The position numbers and the translations under genes were made by a program. This document shows positions 43,936 to 56,755 of a stretch of 64,000 bases of DNA, one piece after another. Under the pieces are notes generated by a model that did not search any database, was not told the DNA's origin, and was given only the letters and a program-made list of their open reading frames with translations. The DNA is from Symbiodinium natans (taxonomy: Eukaryota > Sar > Dinophyceae > Suessiales > Symbiodiniaceae). Numbering within the stretch: position 1 is the stretch's first letter; each line of letters begins with the position of its first letter. The stretch spans positions 847,454-911,453 of the forward strand of contig CAJNDS010000713.1 in NCBI GenBank assembly GCA_905221605.1, given 5' to 3'.

Positions 43936-44817
43936 GCAAAAAAGACGCCGGCCTTCCTGCCGTGTGCTGATGAACTAGACTCAACCCTTGCTGTAAGATT
44001 TATCGGTGAGATCCTGGTGAGGTTGCTGCCATGATTGCTGGCCTTTGCGTTCTTTGCGGCTGCGCGGGGGGCGAAGGTGGTGCCGATTGCTGCGCCGCAG
44101 GCCATATGGAGCTCCAGAGATGCGAAAGTAAAGCCAATCGGTCATCGAACGCCTTTGCTGGTTCTCGGCATTCCTCCGACTGTCGCTCAACACGTGCTGC
44201 TATCACGTTTTGCCATCTTGAGGCGCTTGCGACTTCTCAGCCTGTGGTACGTGAACCTCGGCTGTAATGCTTGCTGCTCTTGAGGTTGAGATCCCCTCCA
44301 ATTTGTTCTTAGATCCACTTGCAAGGGTGGGAGTCTGCAACATGCATCGCTTGGAAGGGGACCTAAGACAGAAACGTCGCAGAGACCCTCATACAGAACC
44401 CTTAGCACCGCCTTGTGCTCGATCTTTCATTGTAGGTTTGTAGTTTCAACACGCGACTCTTAGTTGGCCGCGTGACTCACCGTACGAGTGGTCTGTGCGT
44501 CTATCAACTCACGCCCAGAACCCTGACCCCGAGACATCCTGGCATTCGCAAAAGCATCCCTCATGCCAACCCCGAATCTATCTGTTTCTCTCTCTGTCTC
44601 ATACAACTCTCTGCCCTTTCACAGCTGCCTATGGTGCCTACAGGGCCTTTCGAGCTGCGACCCAATCCGCAACTATTATGTCACAATGGCAGATCAGAAC
44701 ATGCAGCCATTTTCAGTATTCAAGCACGGCTTGGGAGGACATCGCCCTGAGGGCTTTTTTCGGCTTCGGCTTTTCTGGTTTCACCGGGATGCCGAATTAG
44801 ATGTCACATATGCTCGT
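43936..44817. other. Intron or spacer with a hydrophobic frame
   Basis: The forward frame at 44,035-44,283 (start codon TTG, preceded by TGA) is Ala/Leu-rich and could be a membrane exon after some AG upstream. No other feature. Confidence 0.35.
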
Positions 44818-44845
44818 AAAAAGAGCGAGAGCGAGAGAGAGAGAG

Positions 44846-44888
<43 letters not shown>

Positions 44889-45048
44889 AAAGAGAGAGAG
44901 AGAGAGAGAGAGAAAGAAAAGAGAGAGAGAGAGAGCTATTATATCAGAGGTTAGTGATCCCGGAACCCCACGACATCGATCAACCCGCAGTACTCTGCAA
45001 CGCACGCCTTCGGGCGGTCCTCCCCAACACGGGAGGGGTCAGGTGCGC

Positions 45049-45105
<57 letters not shown>

Positions 45106-45136
45106 AGAGAGAGAGAAAAGAGAGAGAGAGAGAGCG
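44818..45136. repeat. Two GA microsatellites flanking a unique 110-bp stretch
   Basis: GA dinucleotide tracts with AAA interruptions at 44,818-44,935 and 45,053-45,134. Between them lies unique sequence including CCACGACATCGATCAACCC. Arg/Glu repeat frames across this region are artefacts of the tracts. Confidence 0.93.
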
Positions 45137-47996
45137 GGTTGTCAGTGTTGCTTCAACCTTGGGGGGGGTCATACTGTGATAGTTGTTTGGTACTTGCCGT
45201 GGTCTCCACCTCACTCCCAGTTCAGCATCTCACACCGACTGACTCGCTGGACGCATGCCCCTAGGGGCGGCTCCTTTTGGGGGCCTGATGCGGCGGAAGG
45301 AAGGAAGGAAGAGAGCGGGGGGGCTTTCGGGTCTCCTCAAGCCCAGCAGAAGAAGAAGAGAGAGAAGAAGAGCTCTCGTGCGTGACTTAGGTCCTGCAGA
45401 TTGCTTCTGCTGTTTCGGTGATACGGTATCAGGCGCTCCGTCCTCTGCTTGTTTTGTCCGAGCAGACCCAGGTGTGCGGATGCTGTGCTGCATGACATGC
45501 CACTTTAGCATTGTGCGAAAACAAGCCACGCACTGGACTAGACTACTGCACGCCCATGCTAGCACGGAGTCTGTGTGCTTCGAGGCGCTTCTCCTGTGGA
45601 TGTCCCTCGGTCGCTTTTGATTGGACACTTTTCACTCCTAAACGTGATTTGGGTGCGAGTCGATGAGCTGGTTGGCTGCATACAGCTTTGGCGGCTGATC
45701 ATGGCTGATCATTACATCCTAGGTCTCAATACACGTGAATACACGTTGTATGAGGATTGTCGTCTCACTGAGGGCCTGATGTATTGGTCGGGTCCCAGCC
45801 CCTACGACGGCAACGGCTGCATCGGTGCATGCGACTGCTGCCGAGCACCCTCGCAGCGCCCTGATCTGCACCAGCGAACTGCGGGATACTGCGGGCGATC
45901 CTTCCAAATCGAACAGTCGGGCACTAAAGGCATAAAGGCATACGTGATGTTGTGCGGATTGTGAGCCCGTGCAATGATTGCGCCGGTTCTAACTGCAGGT
46001 GTGCGGGATCTTCCTCTCTTTTGGGACCTCTTTGTGGCATGTGGCACATGCTGTGAATGACCTGCTCGGCGATGAGTACTGATTGAGATCCGACGATAGC
46101 AATACACTGAAGTAGAAGTTCGTGAGGTGCTCCCAGGACAGGTAGGAGAGCAAAGACCACCCACAGAGAAATCCCAGCGGTGCAGCGCAGGCAGGGAGGC
46201 AGTTGCTGCTACATGTTTGTTGGGCCGCTCGCGTGGCTGGTGAAGAGGCGCAAGAGCTGGCTTGCAGTTGGACCATGCCTGGCTTAAAGGGTTGACGGTT
46301 GACAATACGCTGTTTGTCAGTTTGTTTACTTTCACAGCATCCAAAACTTGGGCCACACTGAGAAAATTGACTGCATCCAGGTTTCCGCGCCTGCCTGACA
46401 ACGCATGGGGCGGACTGCTTGGGCGCTGGCTGCTAGGACCCGAAACACGTTTGCTGGAGAGTTGTTTCGTTATACAAGACACCGTTCTCCGCCTCTCTTG
46501 GAATCTTGGCGGGACAGACATTGTGTAAGGCATGCGAGCAGATGGCACTTTGAGTAGGTCGGAGAAAGGTTCAGAACAGCACCGGAGAAAGGCTTGCCAG
46601 GTTCACAACGAGATTGCAAGTCCGAGGTTACAAAAGGCAGGCTGTTGGCAACAAGCTTGGCATAATCTAGACTTGCATCATCATGCCTTCTCGCCTCACT
46701 CGCTCAGGTTTGGTACTCACCGTCTGACCCCGCCAGATCGGCTTTACCAAGGCCGATCACTTTGAGGGATGAGACTCTGGAGGGCATGGACAAGAATGAG
46801 TTGAATTTCTGGTAACTGTTAACTCGGAGTGACTAGAAGATGAACAAGTTGAACATACGCTGGGAGATTCGGGAAAGATGCGCTGCAAGTTTAGAAATAA
46901 GCAAGCTTCGGGGTTTCCTTCTGCCGTGAAATTCGGCGCTTTTTCTGGCACTTCTTAGTGCTGCGGCATTCCAAGGGACCTTCTTCCTGTTCTTCTCGTA
47001 AGATGAGCCTCAGGGTAGAGTCGGGTAAAGCTTGTTTGGAGCCAACCTGCAGTCGCGAATGGTCTCACACAGCACTTTTCCTCTAACAAGGAAGCACGTC
47101 GACGTGCCGAACAATCAAGCAACGTGAAAGGAGGAACCGCCTCAAAGCTGGAACTCTTAAGGCCGCACCTGGGAGCCAACAGCCTGCCGAAAAGCGTCGC
47201 CACACACCACATGGAGCGTTATGCATATTATGCGCGTATGAACAACGTCCCCGGCAACCGAAACCCTTCAAGACACTGTTGGCCCCAACCCGTGCGAAGG
47301 CCTCAACACTGCAAGTCCCACATGCACCCCCAAACAGGGCAAGCCAGAAACACCACTCGTACATGCCCGAGATGCTGCAAGCCCAAAAACACTGCAAGCC
47401 CAAACAGAGCTGCCCCAAACCACACCTGCCAAAAGATTTCGCCCAGCTTCCTTAGCCAACGCAGCGTTTGCGGATTTGTGTAGCCTCCGCAGTTCTAGGC
47501 CAAGTTTTTGTTCAACCTCCGACGCTGCCCGAAACACCAGGAAAGACCCGCACTCTCGAGTGATTTGGCTGCTGTCTATTCCGGTGCCCAAACCAGCATT
47601 TTGCAAAAACCTGGGTTTCGTGCACGTTTTCAAGTCTACGCTTGGAGTTGCATAGCAGAGTTGCCCGGACGAATTCCGGGGAGCATGAAGCTTCTCCTGA
47701 AAGGGCAAGTTTGAAGCTGCTGGCCCCGCTAGGTGGTGATCCACACATTGACTTTTTCTCTTTGCAGTGGATGAGGCTGGCTGCGAAGTTGTATGGTGCC
47801 ATGACCGCCCAAAAACTCGTTGGGCTCCGGGCTCCCTGAACTCTGATGCCACTATGCCACAGCCCTTCCTTCAACTTCCCTGCCAAGCTGCCTGGAGCCA
47901 CCTGCTAAACGCTTCAGCCGCAGTCATAAAGTCTGGGTCTGGTCGCTGCCCCAAATCATGCACTAAGAACCTGCAATTCGTCCTTACCCAGTTCAG
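45137..47996. other. Long stretch with weak exon candidates
   Basis: At 46,001-46,080, after the good acceptor TTCTAACTGCAG, a frame reads VCGIFLSFGTSLWHVAHAVN to a TGA and is exon-like. At 47,767-48,000 a forward frame after TTTCTCTTTGCAG is open for 77 codons. Minus-strand frames at 45.8-46.5 kb and 47.3-47.9 kb lack family features. None is firm. Confidence 0.35.
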
Positions 47997-48125
47997 ATGA
48001 CAGCACAGCAAGCAGCACTATCGCAATGGGCATCTGCCGCTCGAAAGAGGTCAGCTGACCTGCACGAAGACGTTGGGTGGCGAAACCAAGTTGCTGATGT
48101 CTTGCTTCGCCAGGCTGGGCTTTGA
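47997..48125 (+). CDS. Probable exon, helical peptide
   Basis: After the acceptor ACCCAGTTCAG a frame beginning with ATG reads MTAQQAALSQWASAARKRSA, then LHEDVGWRNQVADVLLRQ, and reaches a TGA at 48,123. Composition is strongly protein-like and helical. A GT donor inside (GCTGAT|GTCTTG) could shorten it. No family is recognised. Confidence 0.42.
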   Translation: MTAQQAALSQWASAARKRSADLHEDVGWRNQVADVLLRQAGL

Positions 48126-49851
48126 AGTACAGTGTGAAAACTGTTCAATGCTGTTCGGTCATGGTTCAATCCATGGTGCTTTACAATTTGCAGATGCAAG
48201 CTTACAGCTCATGCCGACTGGCCATGACTTAGTAGTGTCTGGCGTGCTTGTCATGCGCTGAAGCTGGGACCTTAGGTCGTGTTTTTTGTCCCACACCTTG
48301 GAGCACCCTTGTGTCACTCGTGCAGAGGCACAGACCCGTGGACCTCTAGACCCGGATCACGGCGAACAGTCGGAGCTTGAGTCAGGGAGCCCAGTGTTGC
48401 TTGCACTTATATGCCTGAGCCTTCCATCATGTTCATGTCAACGTGGGTGGACTAGGTGATGTCCTAAAGCATGGGGCATATGTGTGTAGTATGAACTCTT
48501 TCGGAGTGCTTCGTCGCAGGATGGCTTCCACCGAAGCACTAGTTGTTCATGTGGCTTCAAGCGCTGTGTTCAAGTCAGGGCCAAGAAGTCTCCGGAGCAT
48601 TGTTGATCCCTTTACTTTGTTTTGCGTATTCCAGGCTTTGTTTTGCACATTCCCGTAACGTGTGTGCGAGGCATTCGGTCTTGACTCCCAGCCGGCACGC
48701 TGCTGCTTGGTTTTTGCACATGCGAGTGTGAAGTGTGAACATCAGTGTCTGACATGTAGGAACCGCTGTGGTGCAGCAGTAATTGTTGATGTCGGTTCAG
48801 CATACCTGACAATCCATGAAATGCGTGAACTAGGTGGGCCTTGCCACTTGCATCAAGATAGATCGGCGGTTCTTGCTGGAGCAAGACGGCTGCGTTCCGT
48901 CGTCTTTTGAAGATTATGCAGCTCGGACGTCTGAATGATGCATTTGTACTTTCCTTTCAGGATGTCGGGTGCAGTGGCATCAAGGTTGACATTTTCAAGT
49001 GGGCTTCGCGTCGTGGATGCTGATATCTGATGCAACACACCATTTTTGCTCTAAGGAATTTGGTTTAGCTGGAGAGTGAAGCTGAGCTCCATGCATGCGA
49101 TGTTGTTCATGCCTTTGTGCCAATGTGTCTCTTTATCTCGCATCGCTCGACCGAAGTTCGGCCTCGTTGTCGTGTACACAGCGTCTACATGGTGTTGATG
49201 TAGCACGATGACAGCTGCCCCAATGTTTGCAACATCCTGAGCCCACACCCCAAAACCCAAGTCGTAGTCATGCTAAGCTGCAAACCCTACAAGCCCTAAG
49301 CCTACTTTTCAAGCGTCTACATGGTGATTGGCATCTGGAAAATGGTCAACCATGTATGCCAAAAACGCAGCCAACCCAGCCGTTTGACCTTCACTGCTAG
49401 CCTGACTTCCAGCGTCTACTTGGAGATTGCTATGTCCTGATGTGTAGTTCCGCCGCTGATGAGTATTTCGGCTACGTAGCGTCCGCAATGGGGTGATGTG
49501 TATTCTCGCGGCCTGATGTGAGATAAGCCGGCCACTTGTAGTGCCACTAGTACATGACATACCGGGAGAGCGGACTGATCGCTGTATGCGTTGCGGGGGG
49601 TCGGGGTAGTTTCCTTTTCAGATTCCCCGGCGGGCAGTTCTGTTAAAGCATGTTAACGCAGCACTATGCACCAGCTCCTTGAATTACTCGAAGGAAGTGT
49701 CTACGCAAACGTGTGGCCTTTTCCCAGGAGAACAACAATTGCTGGATCTGCCGCAAGCTGAGATAAGTTCATCGAAGTTCCGAGTAAAACGGTGTAGGTG
49801 TTGTCAAAACTGGAAAAGCATGCGATTGAGCAGACATGCCACAAGCCCTGA
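48126..49851. other. Intron or spacer
   Basis: A frame around 48,773-48,832 (VIVDVGSAYLTIHEMREL, then AG|GTGGGC) and another at 48,961-49,030 after CCTTTCAG are exon-like but unconnected. CCCTACAAGCCCTAAGCC at 49,284-49,302 is telomere-like. Confidence 0.35.
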
Positions 49852-50016
49852 ACGGGGTGGGGGGTGAGGGGGTGGGGGGAGTGAGGGGAGTGAGGGGGGA
49901 GTGGCGCGGTGGACGGGGTGGGTGGGGAGTGAGGGGGGAGTGAGGGGGGAGTGAGGGGGGAGTGAGGGGGGAGTGAGGGGGGAGTGAGGGGGGAGTGAGG
50001 GGGGAGTGAGGGGGGT
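49852..50016. repeat. G-rich 11-bp minisatellite
   Basis: AGTGAGGGGGG in register, about eight clean copies from about 49,925 to 50,014, with more irregular GTGAGGGG units upstream. Every unit supplies a G6 run, so the + strand could form G-quadruplexes. Confidence 0.93.
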
Positions 50017-51975
50017 TGCACAAGAAACAAGAACTGAATCAGGTCAGAACGGCAATGATGAGTGGGACCTCTGGTTGTCGTGCCGCCACATGTTCTGCAA
50101 GCGCTGCTCAGAAACAATGCTCAGGCTCGATGCACGGGCATCGTGTATTGTAGTGCGCTGCACATACAGCTGATGACAGCTGTGCTGGTATAGAGGGTTG
50201 AAGTCTACGCCAGAGGCATTTGCAAGAAGGATGTAGAAGCCTTTTGCAAGCTGTACTGTAATGTTCAATGTTGTCCAGTCACTCGCCAGAGTCCTCTTGC
50301 AATCTCATCATGGAAGGAGGCGAATGCCTTGCCCTTTGTGCCGCAGAGCCTCAACTGCTGTACAACGTGGAGAGAAGGCGCTGCAGCCTTTGGGAAGTGT
50401 GGCAGAAAACACATATGATCTGAGAAACGATGTTTCTAAACTGCCACCTGGCACCCTGGCCTTCAATCCAGGCCTGAATATCTTACATGAATTCCCAGTG
50501 ACTCCGCAGGCGTCCCGCCGTGGAGCATGATGGGCCAAGTTTGCGCCCATCGCAGTCAGTTGCTTCAGAAGATCGCAATGTATAACTTTATCACGTTCGA
50601 ATGCATTGAGAAATGCAGGCGCATCTACTGGAAGGGGAGTCCTGCTAGCCTTTGGAGGGCCCATGCACGTTTGCACTCATGGCTTCCAAGAAGCACGACT
50701 TTGTTTGGACCACAAAGAGGGTCCATGGCGGCTTTAATATATTCGCGCGCAGATTGAACGCCGCGACCAGCTGGTGACAAAATCAGCCAGCCAAGTGGTC
50801 TTTGTCCACAACTCGTTTCACCAAAGTGAGCCACCGGCCGTCACCGGCCGGGATGAATGCAGATGTCCAGGGTTGCGCGCTTGCGCAAGCCTGCATCGAG
50901 AAATCTCGAAGCTGTGTTCCAAAGAGGCATAGAGGCTGTCGCAGAAAAGAGTTGAAAAGAGCACATGGCCGGCATCCAGGTGTTGGCTCCAAAGATCCGA
51001 CGTAAAACTATCCAGCAGGTGGACAAAGACGGTGTGCTGTCAATCTTGGTGCAAACTTTGACTGGACTCGCTGTCTCGCTATGCAGGCAGGCAGGAATGT
51101 CGGTGCTGCTTGCAAAAACTTATACAAACCCTCGCATCCTGAGCTCGTCAATCGGCATTTGCTTGGGGCGTTGCATCTCTATGGGCATGTTGTTGTACCG
51201 TATTGCTTCAAACGCAAAGACAATCAAATCGCCAGAGTGCTGGCCCAACCTAAAATCTCCTAAAGCCTAAAGCCCTAAGCATCCGAAATCTCTAAACCCT
51301 CCTAGAGCACCTGCACCCAGTGAAGGGCTTCCCAGTGAAGGGCCCACCTACGCTCATGCTTATGTTGCAGAGCTCTTGCGCAGCACACTAGCATTCTAAA
51401 CTTGTGCGCCCTTAACAATAAGGCGTTCTGTGCAGCACCCTGTGCCCTGCAACCTTACCGAAAGCCCTAAGCCATGCTTTTAAAGTCTCCATCGAAATAG
51501 TTCTTTGAGAGTTAGGTTCGCCTAGTGTTAGTCTCAAGTGTTGCTTACGCTGTTTTTTTGGGTCCCGGAGTCAAGCTTCATGTGCGCTCCCAAAGGGCAT
51601 GAGCTGCATGATAGGTCTGGCCCCCATCAGACACGGTTAGGGTGAGTGCCTAGCGGTTTTCGTGACTTGGCCAATTTCCCAGTATGATGCTGGAACCTGC
51701 CAATGACCAAACCTCTCGATGCGTGCGATTTCTGCTCTGAGGTTTTTTAAACTTTAACTCTTCAGCCAAACTGAAGTTTTCCCTTCGCCGGTCATGGCAA
51801 GATTTTTTCGCCGGCAGCAGCGCAGCCCCTTGGTTTTGCAAGGAGCTTCGTCTATGTGGACCGCCGCATGTCCAAAACAGTTAGTTAGGGATACTGCTGG
51901 TTGTTGGAAGCCGCTCGCTACAAGCATTTTAACTTTTCGTACTTTTCCGACACCTTCAACCTCTGAAATCGCGCG
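50017..51975. other. Stretch without a firm gene
   Basis: Open frames at 50.3-50.7 and 50.97-51.27 kb have no recognisable domains. CCTAAAGCCTAAAGCCCTAAGC at 51,258-51,280 and related pieces to 51,300 are degenerate CCCTAAA telomere-like sequence. Confidence 0.4.
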
Positions 51976-51992
51976 CCCCCCCCCCCCCCCCC
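51976..51992. repeat. Poly-C run (17 bp)
   Basis: An uninterrupted run of C; length is likely variable or mis-assembled. Confidence 0.93.
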
Positions 51993-54900
51993 TGCAGCCC
52001 CCACGGTGAGGGCCGTAGGGCCAGCCGCGGTCTAGTTGGAAACGAAACAATCTTTGCACACAGTCACAGACCGTAGATGCACTGATCCCAGTCGAGAGGC
52101 TGCAGGCCCCGCACATCCCGACGAAGGACTCGCGCTGGCCATCCAGGCTGCCACCTGAAAAAGCGTGGCCATAAGCCTCAGACTCTAGAATTCGGAGAGG
52201 AACTCAACAAGACAAGCGGCAATTACACAAAAATGAAACGCTTGGTGCATGTGTCAAGTGTAATCAAACGGAAGGGACGGCCCAGCACTTCACAGCCAAC
52301 CGAAGCCGATCACGGCCATGCAAGCTTCTTCAAGTTAATGTCTTCAAGCGTGTTCGATGCGCTTTAGCTTTTTGTTTTTCACTCACATGTCTTCCAAGGC
52401 TGCCTCTCTGGAGCCATTGCCTTGTGTGCTCTTGTGATGCTCCATCTCTGCAACAGCGAGTCGGCCTTCGTCGGTCTTCCGTGGCCGCCCCAGTTGAGCT
52501 GCTCAATCATCTGTAAGTGACATGTGGACGGAGGAAAATTTGAGAATGCGGGAAGATGGGTAAATTGGTAAATGCGGGTTCTCACATGCGATCTCCTACG
52601 TCAGTGGTCAACAGTGTAGAGTTGGTGCTCAAGCGAATAGATGCGGCAGGATCAGGAAGTGAACAAACAGACCCTTGGCAGGCAACGGCTGGCCACCAGA
52701 CAGGAAAGGCAAGAGGCCAGGACGACCAGGCGTGGCAGACAGCGAGCCCTGCTTGCGATCTTGAAGGGTGTGGTTTGAAGTTCTCAGTGCGTGATGCAAC
52801 GACACGGCAGCCCAAAGCCGAAGTTGGGTTGTGGTGAAAAACACTACATGTGCAAGCAAGTTCCACCTTGTTCCACACGCCCTCATCCACCATAGTCTGC
52901 GCTCGGTCAGATCTGGAAGCTCCCCTGACCAGGTACGAGTCATCCAAACCATGGGAGGCCAGAGGCACGAGTCCATCGAGCCCTAGCTGCCCTAGCTGCA
53001 GGGGTCCTTCGCATCTACCTGTTGTGCTTGTGCAATTTGTGCAGATCTAGGTCAAGAGCCCGGTTTCTTGCCAGGACAGTGGAGGCCAAACTCGAGGAGC
53101 ACATGAGCATCCCAGAGATCTTGACTCTTGTTCATTCCCTGTTCATGTCCTATGCCTGCGGTTTCGGTCCGACTTCCCTCGTACCTGCTCCCGCAACAAC
53201 TGCCCATAAACTGGAGCCAAATTTTTTGGCCGCAGAGGCACAAAATCAGAACGTTCCATGGCCAACCATTCGAGGACAGATGGCCCTGAACCGGCCCAAA
53301 CCCTCAGCCTCGAAGAGACTCCATTTAGGCATCTCATGAAGAGGCTCAAGCTCAGCAGCTGAGAAAAATCAGCATTCGAAGGTCACACACATGGAGCTCT
53401 GGCACTAGGAAAGCCGCAGGAACATCACTGAGAGTCTTCTTATAAACTGTTGTTCGTCTTTCTGCTTTGCCGAGGAACCGCTATGGCTTGCCAGCGCTCG
53501 TATTCCACTTCACAGCCCTTCCTCTGCAGATCTCTGCAGGTTTGAGTCCAGGAGTCCACGTATTCCTGGTAGTCGCATGTAGTCGCCACGTTCAAGTCGT
53601 TCATGTGCGGCAACCTTAGGAAAGTCTGCTTCGCTGTTCGTCAACGGCATTTTTAGTGGGATCGAAAAAGGAGTATACTGAGACTGTACTGAGTATACCC
53701 TTCAGTTCCTTGTCGCATTTTGCACTCAGGTTTGGGTTTCAACCCTGGCATCGTTGTATGTGCTTCTGACCTTCAACACCAGCCTTCTCCAGATCCTTCC
53801 AGAGGAGCTTGGTTCCGCGCAGCGGGTTGTTTAAGCGAGAGTGTTCAGATCGGTAATGAGCTTAGGCCGTGCAAAGGAATGCACAGGCTGATCTTGAGAA
53901 CATCGGCTGACAGAGGGCGCACGAGAACTGTAGCTGGCAGTACCTGCAGAAGAGAACTAATGTCGGCTCACCTACTTGCGACATTGTTCGCAAGTCTAAA
54001 TTGTCCCTCAGCCACTCCAGCGCATGCTGCAAGGAGATTCAGCAACGAGTTGGTGAACTCCTCAGCCGACGCAGCCCTCCACACCAACCTAGTCTTCATT
54101 CATTAGATGGTGTTCCGGAGCTAGCCTGGAGAGACGCTACTGTAACTGGTTCGGATTGTTGATTTAAGTAGTCTGCCATGTGCCGGACTTGTTCCCGTGC
54201 AAGTAGCTGAGGCGCTGGAAGTCAGGTAGGCTATGCTGCCGCAGCACTGGGAGCAGCTGAAATTTTAGGCTCGCTGGGTCAGCGCCAGTTGTTCGGTTCA
54301 TGCAGCCGTTTGAACCGAGCTTCAATTCAGCCATGAAGCTGTACGCTTTGATTCCCATGTCAACACGAAGCTTTGTGCAGGGTGTGTTGTCGGGATTGCA
54401 CATGCCCAGCCAAAAAAGAGACGAGAACGGCACATTCGGACACACTCTGCAATTGTTTGACTCCGCCAGATGCAGCCTCAGAACTGTGATCGGAAGTTGT
54501 AGAAGTTGAGGTCGAAGCTTCTAAAGCCTGCTGTCAAGCAGGCCCAATCCGACTGGCTCTCACAGTCACTGCTGCGCCAACAGCATCCAGGTGTGGAGTT
54601 GAAGTTGGAAGATGAGTAGTCTCCAAGGGCTGAGGCTGTGCCATCTGCTGACTCGCGGGTAGACCTGAAGTTTCCAGGCTGGCGAGGCAGTACGAGTGGT
54701 TCTGCAAGGCAGAGGAGGTCATTGCATCTCGGACTACAGCCGTGGCCCGTGCACACAATAGAAGGCCGCGCCGCGACTACCTGTCCATCAGCACGTGCTT
54801 TGAGTGGCTGGAAATGGGCCTGCTGAGAGAGGTAAAAGCTTCTCTGCAACTCGCTCAGGAGAGTGCGCAGGTTCTGAGAAGTTGTCTTGGGTGGGGAAAC

Positions 54901-55945
54901 GTGCGCTGAGGTGAGCTATATCCAGAAGCTTGTGTCGAAGGTATCCCAGATTTTGATCAAGGCATGAGTCCGAAGCGTTCGACACTCTTTCGGACCAATG
55001 CGCCCAAGTACAGGTGCATGCTACTCCCTGAAGAGTTGCGAAGAAATGGTTCACTACTGGTGCCTTTGTTTGGCAGCTTCCTTCAAAACATTTCACGATT
55101 ATGCTCCTTTTCGGATTGAACTCGGAGAGAGTCGATGGTTTCACTTGCAACTCGCGGGTGGTGTTGTTCGCAAGAAGCTGTCTCACACATTTGCTTTTGT
55201 GGTTTTTGTTTTTGTTTCTTAGGCTGTCAAAAGCTTACCTGTGGTGAAGCTGTCAAGGCATATGGGTTTAGTGAGTAGATCTGCCGAGCTGTCAGTAACG
55301 CAGAAGCTGTCTCACAGCACAGTTGCAGATCATGAACGGAAAGCGGAACTGCGAAAGTTCTGCATGCCATGAGCCAGCCGAGCTGTGACTCGCTGATTGT
55401 AACTCTTATTGCCCTGCCTTCAGTGTTCCCGGACATGCGTATCCTGAGCCTGCCAGTCTTCTTGGCAGTAACCCTAAACCCATCAAGCGATGACCTTAAG
55501 CGATTGAATGAAATTGAATGCTCTTTGAAATGAGCTTGAAGTTGATGTCTACATTTCTACTTAGGAGGAACGCTGACCTCCTGCATCAAGAGACATGTTC
55601 AGTTCCACAAGACCGTCGAGCGACGAAGCCTTCGGGGAACGAATGTTCACAAAGGATGCGCATACCATAGCATACTGCCGTAGCTGCAGATCTGAAGTGC
55701 TCTTTCGTTGGGGGACTCCTGAGGCCCTGTCCAGCAGCAGGGACCGCAAGACTGAGCAGCGCTGTGGTTTTACAGAGGTGCGCATAGTTTGGCTTCAACT
55801 CGTCGTCTGTGGCCAGGTTTGGCGTTTGTTGATGCTGTCACGACCGAGAAATTCTACAATTTTCTAGATGTATCCACGTGTTAGCAGCACCATTTCCTTT
55901 TAGTTTTAGTTGCACAGTATCTTGGAATTCGCGTGCCTGTGAGCC
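51993..55945. other. Stretch without a firm gene
   Basis: A helix-like frame at 53,078-53,140 (VEAKLEEHMSIPEILTLV) may be an exon. Frames on the minus strand at 52.6-53.0 and 54.5-54.85 kb are open but featureless. CCTAGCTG occurs twice in tandem at 52,982-52,999. A TTTT-rich patch at 55,900-55,912 precedes the next gene's ATG, in line with the TTTT promoter motif described for dinoflagellates. Confidence 0.38.
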
Positions 55946-56755
55946 ATGGCAGATGCGAGTGCGAGCTCGGCGACTTTGCCGCTTTCCTTACAAAACCTGG
56001 AGTTGGCCATTGACTGTGAGACGGACTCTTCCGTCCTGCGCGCAGTCCGAAACCGGTTGATGCAAAGGCTGAACGATCGCATACACGCTCTGGAGGCCTT
56101 TGCGGTAATCATTTCCAGGCCAAGTGGGGATCAGCGACAGCTCAGAGGATGTTTGCCCGACGAGCGCCTCGAGTCCCTGTGCGTGCGTGTTGCGGAGGAG
56201 TTCGAGATGCCAGCGAGCGCCATCCTTTTGTGCCGAGGGTCACGACAGTTCGTAGCCAAGGACCTGCTAATGTCTTTGTCAGACCTTGGAATCAATGAGG
56301 CAGCAGAGCTGACCTGCATTTACGATACCGGCTGTCGAAAACACTGGCAGTTGCGCATTGCGGTAGAGGGCTCTGATTGGGAGGCGATTATCTACAACAT
56401 TGAGCTTTATGACCAGCACAACAGGCTCCTGCCCACGGAAGGACTACAGATTTTAAGCAATGCCGAAAGAAACGACCAGAATGTTGCAAACAATGCTTTT
56501 GACGGTAGGCCTGACACTTTCTGGGAGACAACTTTCGGCAGTGAGAAGATTGGAGGGTGGGTGGCCTGTACTTTCGAAGAGCCAGTTGCTATCCACAGAA
56601 TCCGATTACGGCAAGGCTCCCATGTTGGCAATACGATCCGCTCCTTTGAAATCCTGAACTCGGAAGATGGCTTACACTGGACGCATGTTTGGACTGCCAT
56701 CGACTTGGGGAGTGGTTGGAGCGAAGCAAGTGCCCCGGGACATCCAGGGACTTGA
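55946..56755 (+). CDS. Discoidin-like (F5/8 type C) domain protein, first exon
   Basis: The frame starts with a good ATG (GCCATGG) at 55,946 and runs 269 codons. Residues 1-60 are helical; about 62-130 (CLPDERLESLCVRVAEEF ... SDLGINEAAELTCIY) resemble a ubiquitin-like fold. From about 135 the F5/8 type C pattern appears: WQLRI, IYNIELYDQHNR, NAFDGRPDTFWETTFG, WVACTFEEPVAIHRIRLRQG, SFEILNSEDGLHWTHVW. Such domains are beta-sandwiches that bind sugars or lipids. The domain lacks its final strand, so an exon border is expected near 56,720-56,745 and the TGA at 56,753 is probably intronic. No signal peptide is visible, so the protein is probably cytosolic. Domain call good; gene end not resolved. 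Confidence 0.75.
   Translation: MADASASSATLPLSLQNLELAIDCETDSSVLRAVRNRLMQRLNDRIHALEAFAVIISRPSGDQRQLRGCLPDERLESLCVRVAEEFEMPASAILLCRGSRQFVAKDLLMSLSDLGINEAAELTCIYDTGCRKHWQLRIAVEGSDWEAIIYNIELYDQHNRLLPTEGLQILSNAERNDQNVANNAFDGRPDTFWETTFGSEKIGGWVACTFEEPVAIHRIRLRQGSHVGNTIRSFEILNSEDGLHWTHVWTAIDLGSGWSEASAPGHPGT

Noticed and set aside
44806-45264. Arg/Glu repeat protein across the GA tracts
   Set aside because: A by-product of GA dinucleotides; both forward frames are open with the same low-complexity pattern.
45802-46548. 248-codon minus-strand frame as a gene
   Set aside because: Mixed, Ser/Arg-rich composition without any motif; the forward strand has better exon signals in the same place.
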